DNA of 64,000 nt, from contig WBVU01000003.1 in assembly GCA_009192285.1 (NCBI GenBank), positions 186,001-250,000 on the forward strand. The letters are read 5' to 3'. Made by a program: the position numbers and the translations under genes. Below are positions 10,831-23,713 of the stretch, one piece after another (positions within the stretch are counted from its first letter, which is position 1; each line of letters begins with the position of its first letter). The stretch is from Morchella semilibera (taxonomy: Eukaryota > Ascomycota > Pezizomycetes > Pezizales > Morchellaceae). Below the pieces are notes generated by a model. That model ran no database searches and was not told where the DNA came from. It saw only the letters and a program-made list of their open reading frames with translations.

Positions 10831-12400
10831 TGCTTTTGTGTTGTTTTTTTGTTGTTGTTTTACGAAGTGGTGTAGGGGGGAGGTGAGTGGTAATTGACCG
10901 TGCGTAGTGTAGTAAGTTGTAGTTTTAGTTGTAGTGGGGGAGATTTATTGTATAATATCGTGTATGGGAGGGGACGTTGATGTTGATGTTGATGTTGATG
11001 TTTTTGACGTTGTTGTGGTTGTGATTGTTGAGTTGTGTCGTGTGTCGTGTGTCTGGTGTTGAGGTAACGGTACTCCAATGAGGTTGGGGGTGCACAACTA
11101 AGGGGTGCACAGTCTCTCTTATCTCTTTCTTTTCTTTTTCTCTTGTCTCTGTGTAGAAACGGAAGCTGGGGAGGGGGGAGATGAATCTGTAAAATATAGG
11201 GATGAGGAGGAGAGCGCGCCAGGCGTTCTAAACGTAAGTAAGTAAACACTACACTTTTTTTCTTTTCTTTTCTCTTCTTTTCACCACACGCTCCTCTCTC
11301 TCTCTCTCTCTGCAAACTCTGCAAACTCTGCAAACGAATTGAGCAGCACTGAAAGAGATGGAGGGGAAGGGGGGGGTGAGGGGGGTGAGGGGGGTGCTCC
11401 GGTAGTAATATAGAATTCAGATTCCAGGGGTGGGTAAGAAGGGAGCGATGAGATGAGAGAGGGGGGGTGGAGGGATGGGGGACGTGTGGGTGTGGGTGTG
11501 GACCGTGTGTGCGTGCAAGATAGCAGACAGGCAGACAGGCAGACTGACTCGCTGGGTTACTTACTCTATAATTGCAAGAAGTTTCTCTACCTACCAGCAC
11601 CTCTATTACTATTACCACTGCTACATACCACATACAACTGCTGCCATACAAACAACAATACATACAATTCCCCATCTCCTCCTCCTTGCTTGCTTTCACC
11701 CCAGTCCCAATTATAGCAACAAACCTGGTTTCGCTACACTAACCAGGGTGTGGTCGTGTGCCCTTTCCCTTCCCTTCCCTTCCCTTCCCTTCGCTCCCCT
11801 TCCCTTCTCTTCCCTCTCCTTCCCAGATCCCATTGCATCTGATAAGATCGATGTCGGTGAAGCTGCCGAAACGGTGGCCCCTCCGCCCGCACCGCCCGCG
11901 GCCGCTATTTCTAGAAACTTTTTCTTCTGCCTGGGTGTGGCTTCATGTCGACAGATGTTGGATGTATTAAAAGTGGCATTACCAATCTCACCAGACGAAA
12001 CTACATGTACTTACTTGCTCTATACTTGTACCTACAACTTACCCACAACGACGCAGGGTCGACCCCGAGCACTACTCTAAAGCACCCTCCATCTATGTAT
12101 CTAATCTAACCACATCCAGCTAGCCACCCACCCACCCATCCTCCCTCCCTCCGAAAATCATCTCTCCAGATCTTCGCCCGATGATCACTCGAGGTCCGAA
12201 CTGGGCCCCGCACCAATTGCACGCCCCGGAGAAACTCTCCTCCTCCTCCTCCTCCTCCTCCTCCTCCTCCACTGTCGCAGCTGTCAATCCCGCTCCGATC
12301 TCTACCCTACACTCCCCAGCATACACAGCCCCCTTCCGTCAAACAGGCACCGGCACCGAAAGTAAGAAATCATGAAGACTCTGCAGTAGAGAAAGAGTAA
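10831..12400. other. Microsatellite- and pyrimidine-rich upstream region
   Basis: This stretch precedes the minus-strand gene and holds tandem TTGATG (about 10976-11001), CT runs (11291-11311), three CTCTGCAAA units (about 11309-11333), TTCCC/CCCTTCC tracts (11760-11816) and (TCC)n (12236-12270). Long 5' leaders with CT tracts are common at fungal promoters, so it probably holds the promoter and leader of that gene. A 39-codon open frame at 11850-11970 has an acceptable start context but no other support. Confidence 0.4.
12236..12270. repeat. (TCC)n microsatellite
   Basis: About eleven uninterrupted TCC triplets. Translation in either direction gives only Ser or Glu runs within short open frames that are not otherwise supported. 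Confidence 0.9.
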
Positions 12401-15400
12401 GCCCGTGGTAGCGAGGCACAACGAGAGCTAGCAAGAGTAAAGTACATGTAGCGAGACGAAAAAAAAAAAACGAAACGCAGTCATGAGGGAAAGCAGTAAG
12501 TCAAGCTAGGGTAGGGTACACCCCGCCGCCGACGCCGCCGTCTAAATACATGGTACCTCACATCTGTCAGGTACCTCTTCCAGTCTACCTTCTCCACTCC
12601 GCATAGATACACATACATACATTACATCATGTACCTTCAACACCTCACCTCATGGCATAAATCGGCACCACCAAGCCGCCCCCCTCCCTCTCTGCATAGA
12701 CCTACGTACCCCCGCCGCTCAGTCGGCCGCACGCTCCCTACAACTATGATGTAACCAGCGCGCTTACCCTCCCTGGCCTCCCTCCCAGGACCTCCCTACC
12801 ATCTCCCCCCCTGGCCCCCCAAAAATAACCGCACGCAGATTAGCCTATCGAGGCTCAACACCGCCCCCCACAAACCAACAAACTCTACCCGCCCCCGCTA
12901 GCACACAAAACAACGGCGGCCTCAAGTGTCAAACAACCCCCCATCCAGGCACCCAGTAGCTACATACATGTAAGTAGCTACAGCCTGGCACCTGGCACCT
13001 GGCACAGATAGAGCTATATATACCCCCCCCCTCCCCCTCGTTGAAACTTGACGTTCAGCTGCCTACCCGACCAGAGTACCTACAACCTGACGTGACGCCA
13101 ACTAAATCCAACCAGCCCCCCAGCCGGACTCTCCTACCTACTAGGCATCGGCGGATAGATGGCCTGACTAATATTATCCAAATCGCCGGGTTGGCGATCC
13201 TGCGCAACACCACCACCTGCTTGATCCGGCCAAAACAACCATGTAGAGAGCACTCGTATAAAGTACTTAGACACAGGAACCAAACCGAGCCAACCCGGAC
13301 CGGACCGAGACCGAGACCGCCACCTACCTAAGTAGTTTAAAGCCAGTATACAAGTAGTTTAAAAGCCAGTATACTTTATGTAATGGCTGCACCCTGGACC
13401 CTGAGCTGAGGGGCCTCCCTCGCTCTGGAATAACAGCGAGGAGCTAGGGAACAACGATAGCCGTTTCTGACCCTGGATGGATGGATAGATAGATGTAGGC
13501 AGGGGTTGGGGGGCGTTTCAAGCTGATAGTGTGTGTGTGTGTCCGTAAAATTATTTTTGCCATCTCTATCTATCTAATCCGTAAAAAAAAAAAAAAAAAA
13601 AGAGAAAAAAGGAAAAGGACTTGCAGGTCGTAATTTATATTTTTTCGATCCCGCATTCCTCTCCGTCTCCCTCTCCCCTCTCCTTCCCTATTCCCGTTTT
13701 CGTGAGGGTTTATTATTATTACTTTATTATTATTACTATTTTATTCTCCCTCCTGACACCACTGTCGGAATTCTTTTTTTTTTCCTTTCCTTCTTTGCTT
13801 TTCCCGAAACAACAAAAAGAACCAAAGTGCAACAAGCAGGAACAAGCCGGGCCTCCCGATCCCCACTAATTCCCCCCGCGCGGATGATGCAAGGTACTAC
13901 TGACTGGACTGACTGATTGCCTACTGACCCGAGGCACACACACACACACCCGTCTTTTTGTTTTCTCCCACATGAAACATGACGGAACCCTAGCCCTGGT
14001 TACTATGTATGCGAAACCTAGCCCGCAAAAGAAAGACAAGGCTCTAGATCTTGTGGACTGAATGGGGTGCTGACAGGTGAGGGTGCGTTCGCTCGCTATA
14101 TCCCAAGCCTTGTGGGTGCAGACATGTAGATATACAGACATGTAGATGGCGGGGTAGTAGTATATGTATGTAGGACGTTATCTACATGTACTTAAGTACT
14201 TACCTGTATGCATCACGGTGTATATCAGTATGTTTCTTCGACTTGCTATATAATATTAGTGGGTATTCCAGGGCGACAGACAGACGGTGTGGTGTAGATG
14301 CATGTAATCTGTAATCGATCTACCATAATCTAGATCCAGAAATGTCTTTGTTCTTCCCCTGAATTCCGCAGTCGTTTATCTAAAGTACGCTTGTACTTTG
14401 TGTTGCCAGTTAATTTTCAAGTCGATGATATAACGGTATTGTTCTTAGGACTATGCCCTTGTGAACCAAGGACGTTGCGTTATTCATTCGGAAGACAACG
14501 AACTTCAGTAGAGCGTATTTATGTACCAAGCTAGTGTCAAAACCCACAATTTACACTTTGCCATATTAAAAAGTGGGTTGCCGAAACTGTCAATTTTGAC
14601 TAGGCCCGCAGGTGGGGGATTTAGGATACGCCTGAATATGTCTACTATACTATATATACTGTGTGTAGTTCATATCCACCCAGCGTATTTCACAGTAAGC
14701 GTGAAGAACTCATATCTACGGGGTTTTTCCTATCATCCTTCCTGATGTAGTTAATTAGGTTACTGAGGGGAAATGTCACCCTTAAAGTGCCAATTGTCGG
14801 ATTTGACACTTGGTAAATACGCTCTATTGGCTCAGACCTTTATATCTAAGGCAGCCAATTCAGTCTTGTGCGGGGGTGTCCCCCGCCCCGAGATATACTG
14901 TATACTAACTAATCTTAAATGGTGTGCCAGATGGCTAAAGTTATGCAACACAGTACGTACTACACAAACTACTTAGGTAAGTCTGTAGATAGCGGTCGAC
15001 GTGGTTTCAACACAAGTACATGTAGTCACTGTCAACAGAATACATAGTACCTACACTCACCTCATATTTAATAACATAATGACTAGTCTTCAAATAAAGG
15101 CTATCATCTATGCACTACCAGTCGTGGACTTCTACTCTTTCAAGTCGATAGAGCTACAAGAGATGCCCAGAAGGATCCATACTCCACCTTCGGAAAACTA
15201 CTCCTTATGGCCGTTGGAAATTGTTCTACCTACCAGCGTTCGTGGCACAGAACCCACCCCAGATTCAATGTTATCTTTCGATCTGTGGGTCCTCCAAGAT
15301 CCAGCCCCCACAAAAACTAGGAGTCTTCCCAGGCATATATTTGTTCAACCGGACCGAAAAGGAGCATCTAAATGTCCAATCAGACATCATAGATGAACCT

Positions 15401-17645
15401 CCGGCCCGACAAAACACAACACTTGTGGGGGTCAATTAAACCAACTTTATCGACTTAGTGGAAATTCTGACTGGTTCCAGGAATGAGGTCTAGCATATAA
15501 GTTAGCATTAAACCGGGTCAACAATATCTGGCTCCAGTTGGCTCCGAGCCAATAAAATCAGCAATTCAAAAGCATGCACAAGGCTCTTACATTAAGTAAA
15601 TCAAAGAATCCTCACCTGTCAACAGCCCAAGTAGTCCACTCACTTAGTGCCAAAGCCTTGTACTTGGAACTTATAATGTTTACTATTTCTTCTACCCACA
15701 AAGTCACGGGTTTCAGCTTATGTGAGAACATTCTCTTGCATCACCATCCCAGCACCAAAACTCCGAAACCGGTAATAGAGTAATTTTCGCCTCAACGTGC
15801 ATAGGCTCAATTAATCGTCCAGGCTTTGCCCACCAGGTCTTAGCGACCTGACAGACCACAAACCTCATAAAACAGCCCTTGCCTACCGACAAAAAACCCG
15901 ACTCAGAGACACGCCTCAAACATTCCGATTGGAAGTTTTCATATATCTGTAGGCGGACGGCGTGTACTCGCTAATATATACTTGCTGTGAGAATATATGT
16001 CTTATTACCACTTTCAACGGTATATAATTGTAGGCGCCGTATGTCCCCATGATCTGACATATCTGCTTGCCACTGAATTAGTATTGGCAACTTTTTCCCT
16101 CTGGGGCGCGTTATAACTCTTGGCAGATGTGGAGAAGTTCGGTGTTATGAGACTCGACTTTTGTGATAATGTCACCGAATACCAATCAATCACCGGCATC
16201 ATTTATATTAGAGTCCCCCATTACTTTCACCTGTAGAGAAGGTAGATAGAGATTTCGCCACATAAATATGTAGATGTGTCGATCTTATGCCGCAATGTAG
16301 CTCGTCAACGCATCAGGTCATGCGTTCGATACGATTATTAGGCAAATACCTAAAACTTGGGAGCACAAATCAACTCAAAAAGTGATCTGTTTCTCTTCCA
16401 TCAGCCATTCACAAGATCTGAGCCCTCGACAACGGGGCTATTCAACCCCTTCCCAAGACATATGTATCAATATCGTCGTCAGTCAGCAGTGGGGGAAGGC
16501 CTAGTGTCAAAATGTGTCTCGCGGAAGGTCTCCCGGTTCCACGCGTGCGGCACGGATGAGTTTATTCGGCAGCGACGAACCGACACCAGAAGCAGGGGGA
16601 ATGTACCCTAAGGCTAGTTGCTGTACTTTAAGTGAAGCAACGGGTCCCCGATGATGTCAGGGGAAGTAGATGCATGTAGTTCATGTAAGCCTTGAGAATA
16701 CACCGGCCAAACAAAGCAGAAATCCCCCGCAAGCCCGAGATGTTGGATTTTGGAGCCTCCTTTATTCATACCCTGGGTATCAACCCTTCTCATATTGTAA
16801 CGTTGGAATGCTGTAATTTCGGCGTGTGGCGTTTCATGAGAGGAAATCCCAGGGCCAAACTCAAGGTCTCCTTAAAATCTTCGACAACGACTTCAACATT
16901 CTAACCAGGATTAGAGTGCCATATGCTGTGCCTCTTGGTTGTGATGTGGGGAAGCGGGGATATATTAATTTGGGTTCCCAAGGGGTGGTATAGCAATTTC
17001 TGCCGATATCAAACCCAGTTTTCGCAAGATATCAGAGGTATCTGGAGCTGGCCAAGTGTTGACACTCCACAGACAAATCCCAATAAACCGATATATGTCT
17101 TGGCACATAAGACTGGAGGCAAGAACTGTCGGTATGCGGTCCGTACAACCCGACCCCCACGTGAAATAGATTCGGCCCAAGCCAGTGAAATCTGTCGTCG
17201 TTCCTTCCCCAGATACAGATTATTATTGGTTTACCCCAGAATCGCTTCCCAAGTCTTATTTCGGGGCGATCATCATTTAGGTTTAGGTCATCCACCGGGG
17301 AAGCGGGAGCCCTTCAGAATCTCACCAACGCCTGGAAATTGTTCAACTGGCTTCTGGGGTACGTATTTCTCCTTCCGGGTAAAGACGTTACAATTATGAA
17401 GCGGCTGACTTTACAATTTTTTCCGACTGATAGGGATCCCCTCAATGCGGGGTGGCCGGGAACATCCAGGTTTATTTTTTTTATCCATTTATTTCTTCCT
17501 GACATGGGTATATTGATGAAGGATATATGGACCCTTTAAATTCTCCCTCTCTTCTTCTCCGATATTGAGGAACCGTGGGTTTCAATATTCAACTCCAGTC
17601 CCAACACCTTACGGAAACCCAAAAGACAGACGAAATATCCTCAAA
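12401..17645. other. Long intergenic region upstream of the permease
   Basis: No gene could be supported. The interval contains C-rich stretches, an A18 run near 13580, and TACATGTA palindromes at 12443, 12965, 14183 and 15017. Open frames such as 15001-15396 and 16923-17399 show no recognisable family, splice partner or coding-like composition. The last 120 bp carry a CT-rich tract (about 17536-17562) typical of fungal core promoters. Confidence 0.45.
13330..13374. repeat. 22-bp tandem duplication
   Basis: Two adjacent copies of a unit beginning AAGTAGTTTAAA and ending GCCAGTATAC; the second copy has one extra A. It lies in non-coding DNA. Confidence 0.85.
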
Positions 17646-19565
17646 ATGGTGGCAGGAGAAAAGGTTGACCCAGTGGTGACTCGCTTGGTTGAGCAAGACA
17701 AAGTGCCATGGTAGTCTTTTACAGTATTCTAGCGCGGTTCTGAGATTATGGCTAACAATATCATTCCCACTTAGGTACAAGAAACCAAATCTTCGTTCAA
17801 TGTATTTTGTCATGGTTCCATCATGCCTCGGTGTCGAATGGACCTCTGGATTCGACTCCTCGATGATGAACGGTATCCAGACAATCGAGAACTGGCAGAA
17901 TTGTATGTTGATGTTAGGTCTTTTAACGGGAAATTAAGCTCCCCTGCTAACTTTACAAGATTTCGATCACCCAAATGAGGCCAAGCTTGGGTTCATGTCG
18001 GCCTCATACTCGCTAGGTTGTATTCTTGCACTTCCGTTCGTTCCGTGGGTGAACGACAAGCGTGGTCGTAAGCAGAGTATTATACTTGGCTCTCTTATTA
18101 TGATTGTCGGCTCCATTCTTCAAAGCGCAGCTCAAAACTGTAAGTAACCCGAGCTCTATAATGCACAATGCAGCCACTTACAAACTGGTAGACGCCATGT
18201 TCGTCATTGCTAGAATCGTCCTCGGTTTTGGTATCCCATTTGCTATTGTCGCTGCCTCGTCGTTGATCGGAGAGCTCTCATACCCTAAAGAGAGAGCTGT
18301 CTTGACATCCCTTTTTAACTCCTCCTGGTTTATCGGCGCTATTGTTGCTGCTGGTGTGAACTATGGAACTTTCCAGATGACCAATACATGGTCGTGGAGA
18401 ATTCCTTCTCTACTTCAATGTGTTCCTAGTTTCCTTCAGCTTGGAAGTATCTGGTAAGTCGGTTGTTTTCTTCACCCTTAAGAAATATCTATTAATAGCC
18501 AGCGCCCAGGTTTATTCCGGAGTCACCGCGTTATCTTATTGCAAACGACAGACACGAGGAGGCTCGAGAGATCCTGGTAAAATACCATGGTGAGGGGGAT
18601 GAAAACTCTGAGCTAGCCGCAACCGAACTTGCCCAGATTCAAGCTACCATCAAGCTCGAACTCGAGGGTAAGAAGATGACCTGGCGCCAATACTTCACTA
18701 CCGCTGGCAATCGTCGCCGCGCCGTACTCGCTCTCTGCATTGGTGTCTTCACCCAATGGTCTGGAAACAACCCGCTCTCGTTCTATCTTAAGAAGATTCT
18801 CGATCAAGTCGGTATCAAAGATGGAAAGCGTCAAAACTTGGTCAACCTTGGTATGACTTGTTGGTCGTGGGTCAACGGTACTTGCATGGCGCTTGCGGTG
18901 TTCAAATTCAGGAGAAGACAGATGTACATGACCTGTATCTGTGGTATCCTTACTATTTATATCATCCTCACAATCAGTTCAGCAAGGTATGCTGCAACAG
19001 GGAGCACGGCGTCTGGAATATTGACTGTAGTGGCTATTTTCTGTTATTCACCATTCTATAACATGGGATTCAATGCTCTTACCTATAGTAAGTTTATACC
19101 TTCCCCTTATATTTCCTTATACGGCCTCGACTAACGCGCTTTAAAGCCTACCTTGTTGAGATCTTCCCATTCACGATTCGCTCTAAGGGTATTACAATGC
19201 AGCAATGGTGGGGTCGGGCAGCAACCTTCTGTAACACTTTTATTAACCCAATTGGAATGGATAACATTGGATGGAGATACTACATCTGGTACTGTGTCTG
19301 GATCTCTGTTGAGGGCACTGTCATCTACTTCTTCTTCCCGGAAACCCACGGACGAACCCTTGAGGAATTGTCATTCTGTAAGCCCCCCTCCCCCCCCCCT
19401 TGAATAACCCTTTCTCTAGGGGAATCTGCATGCTGATATGAATCTCGATAAATAGTGTTCGAGGGTGATGATATCAGAGAGGAGGTCGCACATAAGGTAG
19501 CGAAGCAGATTGGCGAGCACCACGAGATGGTCACCAGCAAAGATCACTCGACTGATAAAGTCTAG
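17646..19565 (+). CDS. MFS sugar transporter, lactose-permease-like (517 aa)
   Basis: Seven exons join in frame: 17646-17710, 17775-17902, 17960-18139, 18192-18453, 18510-19087, 19147-19377, 19456-19565. All six introns are 52-78 bp with GT/AG ends; intron 2 has TGCTAAC. The product is a full-length sugar porter of the major facilitator superfamily. It shows the loop motif NDKRGRK after TM2, ARIVLGFGIPFAIVAASSLI in TM4, the PESPR end of TM6, a long central hydrophilic loop, and PETHGRTLEEL after TM12. The wording of TM4-TM5 is closest to the fungal LAC12/lactose permease and related sugar transporters. It should sit in the plasma membrane and import a sugar by proton symport; the exact sugar cannot be read from sequence. 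The start gives a short acidic N-terminus before PWYKKPNLR, usual for the family. Confidence 0.9.
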
Positions 19566-20732
19566 AAGTGTATTTAAGGGAGTGCAGTTGGTGAGCCAAG
19601 TTACATGTACCTTAAAGTGGCGTGCTGGCTTTATGAATTTCATATTTGTTTTCATCGTGTGTTACCCATATTGTAATCGCTAGGCCATCAGGTACTACGT
19701 TAGTAAACCTACTTATTGTCCACCACGCGTTACCAAAATTATCCGGGCGCAACGGGGCTCGATGCAACAAACCCGCAAATAGTAAACAGAGCCTTGGATT
19801 CATGGAAAGATACGTGTACTTGAGAGTTCTATAACATTTTTTCAAGTTTCGTTGAGGGGCGCAAGTGTCCAGGTAATTTTAATAGCCCAAAATACTTTGT
19901 GCAACACTTGTACTACAGAATAAGTGTTTTAGTCATCGAAGTTTATTTGAGTACCCACAGGCAATGGTGGCCCTATATAGCCTGGTCATGACCTCCTGCC
20001 CAACACTACATGAACATGTTCATGTACTACTACATGTAGTTACTTACTTCCATCAAGTACATCCGAGAGCTGATGCCTCGTTGCCAAGTGCCCAATCTGT
20101 GGAGCTCCAAGAACCGAAGGGTTTTATGCCAGGAAGCATAGGCTGCGTATGTTCGTATCAAGCACACCTACCACTACTTGCCTTACACTTTAGTGTACCT
20201 ACGTGCTTATCCTAAGTTGACAACCTGTCTACATGTAACCATACATGTACATTGTACATACACACATGTGTTCTGTCCCTACCTCTATAAACCTTGAAGT
20301 ATTATGTACATGTATTGATTAGCAGTCACTCTTGCCACCAGAAGCTTAACAACGAATAAATCAAGCCATGCTATATTCAAGTATAAATAAATATAAATAT
20401 ATAAGCCATGCTATATGTAAACGAGTGACCTTTTATGAAGTGGATTCTGTTTATGTAAGCATGGTGTATCGAGTGATATCTTGTGTTGCATCTAGGTTAT
20501 GCTCACACGTAGAAAAGAAAAGTATTATTTGCATTATCTGACCTTTCAATTAGTACATATTGTTTCATACTAAAGGTTAGTTTCAACTTCCATGTCCGTA
20601 CATGTGTCTCTTTAGGCGTCGGTCCCATCACAGCACTTGAAAACCATAAATCTTAAGGACCGAGAAGTGCTATTGTACTATGGTTTCATGTTCGAATCGT
20701 CTCTCTATAGAAATACCATAACTAGTCATTGG
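19566..20732. other. Intergenic, dense in TACATGTA palindromes
   Basis: Between the permease and the secreted-protein gene. It contains TACATGTA at 19602, 20031, 20230, 20242 and 20307, and related GTACAT/CATGTA repeats. A 14-bp sequence (AAGCCATGCTATAT) occurs twice near 20363 and 20402. No gene was recognised. Confidence 0.5.
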
Positions 20733-20739
20733 TATATAA
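20733..20739 (+). promoter_or_regulatory. TATA-like element of the secreted-protein gene
   Basis: TATATAA lies about 180 bp before the start codon. It is followed by CAC-rich and then A-rich leader sequence ending CAACATG, a good fungal start context. The assignment rests on position and motif only. Confidence 0.4.
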
Positions 20740-20916
20740 TCGCTTGTCTTCCGTACTACATGTAAATTTCATACAGATCATACAGCGCTTCTTCGTCAAC
20801 TACCTATCCTACACCACCACCACCACTATTCTTCCCTTCACCACCACCACAAGCTAGCATAAACCTCAAAAAAAAGGAAAAAAAAGAAAGAAATAAAGAA
20901 AGAAAACACCGGCAAC

Positions 20917-21544
20917 ATGAAATTCATCATCCCCATCACCATGTTTCTTACTGTTGCTGCCGCCTCGTGCGACGTCTTCCGCCTCCGCGTCGCTAACTCC
21001 ACCTATCAGGGCCTCTTCAGCGGGCAATACCTCAGCAACCAGACCACCGACGCTAATATCACTATGAGCACCAAATACACCACCACTATTAGAGCTTCAT
21101 TTGCCCCCAATAGCACTGAGATTCATATTTCTAATTACGACAGACTGTGCATTATGCCTAACGGGCGGGTTGGGTTCAAGTGCGCCAGTACTAGCGGACA
21201 GGTGTGTATTTAATTAACGCCCTCCCTCTTCAATAGATAGAGATTTACTAACACTGAGCGCACAGGGAAACTCAACTATGCAGGGAAACTCAACTATGCA
21301 GGGAAACTCAACTGTGCAGGGAAACTCAACTGTGCAGGGAACTACAACTGGATGGAAGCTAAGGAAGCACGAACTCGGAAATCTTGTGGTTCACGGAGAC
21401 GCAAAGGATGAGGGCTGGATATCAGCACCAAGGTATATCAATGGTACGAGTGAGGTGGCATGGGAGGTTTACTGGGGTAAGCGCAACGTCGATGGCCCCG
21501 GAATTCCAGGCTATGGATTCAAGGTGGTGCAGGAGTGTATCTGA
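20917..21544 (+). CDS. Small secreted protein with GNST-repeat (187 aa)
   Basis: Two exons, 20917-21201 and 21266-21544, join in frame across a 64-bp intron (GTGTGT, branch TTACTAAC, CACAG). The N-terminus (MKFIIPITMFLTVAAAS) is a clear secretion signal with cleavage near residue 17. Four cysteines remain in the mature part. The second exon opens with four 6-residue repeats (GNSTMQ twice, GNSTVQ twice), each carrying an N-glycosylation sequon NST; more sequons lie in exon 1. No known fold was recognised; the C-terminal part is Trp/Gly-rich (KDEGWISAPRYING, EVAWEVYWG). It resembles the size class of fungal effectors or cell-wall glycoproteins, but no role is proven. The 18-bp DNA repeat could change copy number without breaking frame. 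Confidence 0.8.
21266..21337 (+). repeat. In-frame 18-bp tandem repeat in coding exon
   Basis: Four perfect-length units GGAAACTCAACTATGCAG, differing only by A/G in the fifth codon (Met or Val), start exactly at the exon 2 boundary. A decayed fifth unit follows. Confidence 0.95.
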
Positions 21545-22042
21545 TGCACTATTAGGTCATGTCAGCAATAATTAGTCATGCAGTATACGTAATTTTCTTT
21601 ATGGCCTCGGTTTTTCTGTTTTGGCGATGCGTCTGTCTTTCGTTTTTACTTTTTGTGATTAGAAATATAATAATTCTTACGATTTCTCAAACTCAAGTGT
21701 TGACGTGACCGAAAAGCAGACGTACGTGCTACAAGCTAGTATTGCACACGTACAATAAATACTTATGTAATTACTTCATGTGGGTCTGTGACCTTGACTA
21801 CATGTACTAAGGGATAGTGGTTCAATGAGCAGCCACTTGACCAACGGCGACGTCACCTTAGTCTCTTTTAACAGGTGTTCTTGACCCTCTATAGATCTAG
21901 CCACGCTTCTCATCATCCGTCATTCCTTCGTCTTCATCGTTGATCAGTGATTGCCTAGAGTCATTCCCGACCTAGTCGGCCCTCCATCCATGAATTCCCG
22001 AGGCTTTTGGTCAATCACACAAGTTTTTCCAGGGACACCAGT
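21545..22042. other. Intergenic, no gene seen
   Basis: AT-rich 3' flank of the secreted-protein gene, with one TACATGTA at 21799. No other feature was found. Confidence 0.5.
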
Positions 22043-22199
22043 CAGTAGTGTACCGCAAAAACTCGAAAAATTGGCTATCTCCGGCCAGGGATTACCTCCT
22101 TCACGATTGGTTGAAGGGCGTAGATCAGGTCTGCTTATAGCAATTTTGATCTCATATGCATGCATAGCCAATTTTTCGAGTAATGGCGGTACACTACTG
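22043..22199. mobile_element. Short palindromic MITE (157 bp)
   Basis: The two ends are about 35-bp inverted repeats beginning CAGTAGTGTACCGC and, after a small mismatch block, ACTCGAAAAATTGGCTAT. The interior is only about 85 bp and has no coding capacity. CAGTAGTG ends are typical of Tc1/mariner-type elements, but the flanks here are GT on both sides rather than TA, so the target duplication is uncertain. Confidence 0.7.
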
Positions 22200-23713
22200 G
22201 TAAGCAGACGCAACCGCGATACGACGGCAATAGTGACTTTGCGCAGACGGAGCCAGCCCTATATTTCGATTATCTGATTGGCAGGCTTTGGGATCGGCAC
22301 CAATCAAGTAACCGAGAAATGGAGCTGGCTCCATTTGCGCAGTCTCCAATATCCAAAGCATCCTCTCGAAATACGGCATCTCTAAGTGGGAGAATTGTCC
22401 AGGCTTCTGCTGCCTAAGATGTCCATGATAAAGGGAAATAACCAAGTTGTCAAAAGATAGGAATGAAAATACTGATTAATATGCTATCTGACAGCACTCT
22501 TATCGGGTTTCCTACTAGGAGAAAAAAGGTTCTCGTCGGCCTCATAGGCTTGCCAGCGGAGGGTAAAGACTTAAGTTCAATTTTCAAGGCGGCTTGATTG
22601 AGTAGCTGGGTAAAAGGTCCACTCACGAAGCTTCCTAAGTGAATCGGCTTCCCGAGTGGGTCGGCATAGGTACTGCCTCTTCAATTGGCGAAGCAGATAT
22701 CTCGGTCGCGGCAACTTTTCATCCGATCTGGTGAAGTGACCTCCCCCGCGGGTGGGATGATGGCCAATCGATGGCTTGATTATCAATAAACCTATTCACT
22801 CCCTGGTGCACGTGGCCAAAATTTCTGGTCTTGACGACGTAATGGAATGGATCTGCACGCTAGTGATAACTTTACTGGATATCAACATCGTTGTCCACAG
22901 CATCGACAGTTCACCTATCATGCCACACCATCAGATCACGATGCACCTATAAAGCTTCAAAGATATATATACCTAGACTCGACGGTGTAACATACGTACG
23001 TATCCAATATCCAAGAGTATATGAATAATCTTTTAACATTGTTGCGTAAACATAGGTAATTCTTGCTGGAGAGAACCCGTGTCATGTCAGCCTCATGCAT
23101 GGTCAGCGAAGCTTCCATAAAGTGCCGTGGCTACAAATAACCTACACTCCCATACTACAGAGAAAATAAGCTTTCAATCACCATCCTCACTTCCCGATAT
23201 ATCGATATACACAGCCCTACTATGCCGATTCCGTAGTCAAACAAAACCAGTCGTCCTGCAGTAGGTGACGCGAAACCGGTTTATCTGCAGTCCCCATAGC
23301 CAATGACACAATGAAATGAAACGAGGATGCAAATTTTCAACAAACACCAGGATCGACTCCGTTCCTCCGAAAGAAGTGTCTAGAGAAAAAGAACCTATAT
23401 TATATAATAAATCAGGATTCAAGGAAAGGGAGATGATGCACCCTGCGTCCTCTCTTTCCCTGTGCTATTTCATGTTTTAGCTAGAGTTACGTTATCGCCA
23501 CGTCGATCATTTACAATGCAATAGTTTGCTATGCGCGCTCGCACTACCCCCCCCCCTTCTTTCTCCCCATAGAATCAAGAAAACCTAAATAACCCCTGTA
23601 AAAAAAATAGGAAAAAAATAAGACAAGAAAAGGAACCCTTTTGTACAAAATGAAGTTAGAAAAAAAGAACACCGATACCGATAACAGCGGGAAGCTAGGG
23701 TGCCTCCACCGCG
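22200..23713. other. Intergenic, no gene seen
   Basis: Short open frames on both strands (for example 22194-22445 and 22577-22786, minus) have no recognisable family. The end (about 23545-23710) is the 3' flank of the copper-protein gene. Nothing else could be supported. Confidence 0.45.

Noticed and set aside
9843-10897. Three long plus-strand open frames opposite the proline-rich gene
   Set aside because: They are GC-rich antisense shadows of the minus-strand gene with implausible composition.
12961-13012. CCTGGCA triple repeat as a possible CRISPR-like array
   Set aside because: A simple short tandem repeat without spacers; CRISPR is not expected in a fungus.
16288-16344. tRNA-like stretch with TGCC/GGCA ends and GCGTTCGATAC
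   Set aside because: Only 57 nt, lacks an anticodon arm, and the A-box match is broken; could be chance.
16923-17399. 158-codon ORF upstream of the permease
   Set aside because: No recognisable family or splice signals; it overlaps equally long antisense frames.
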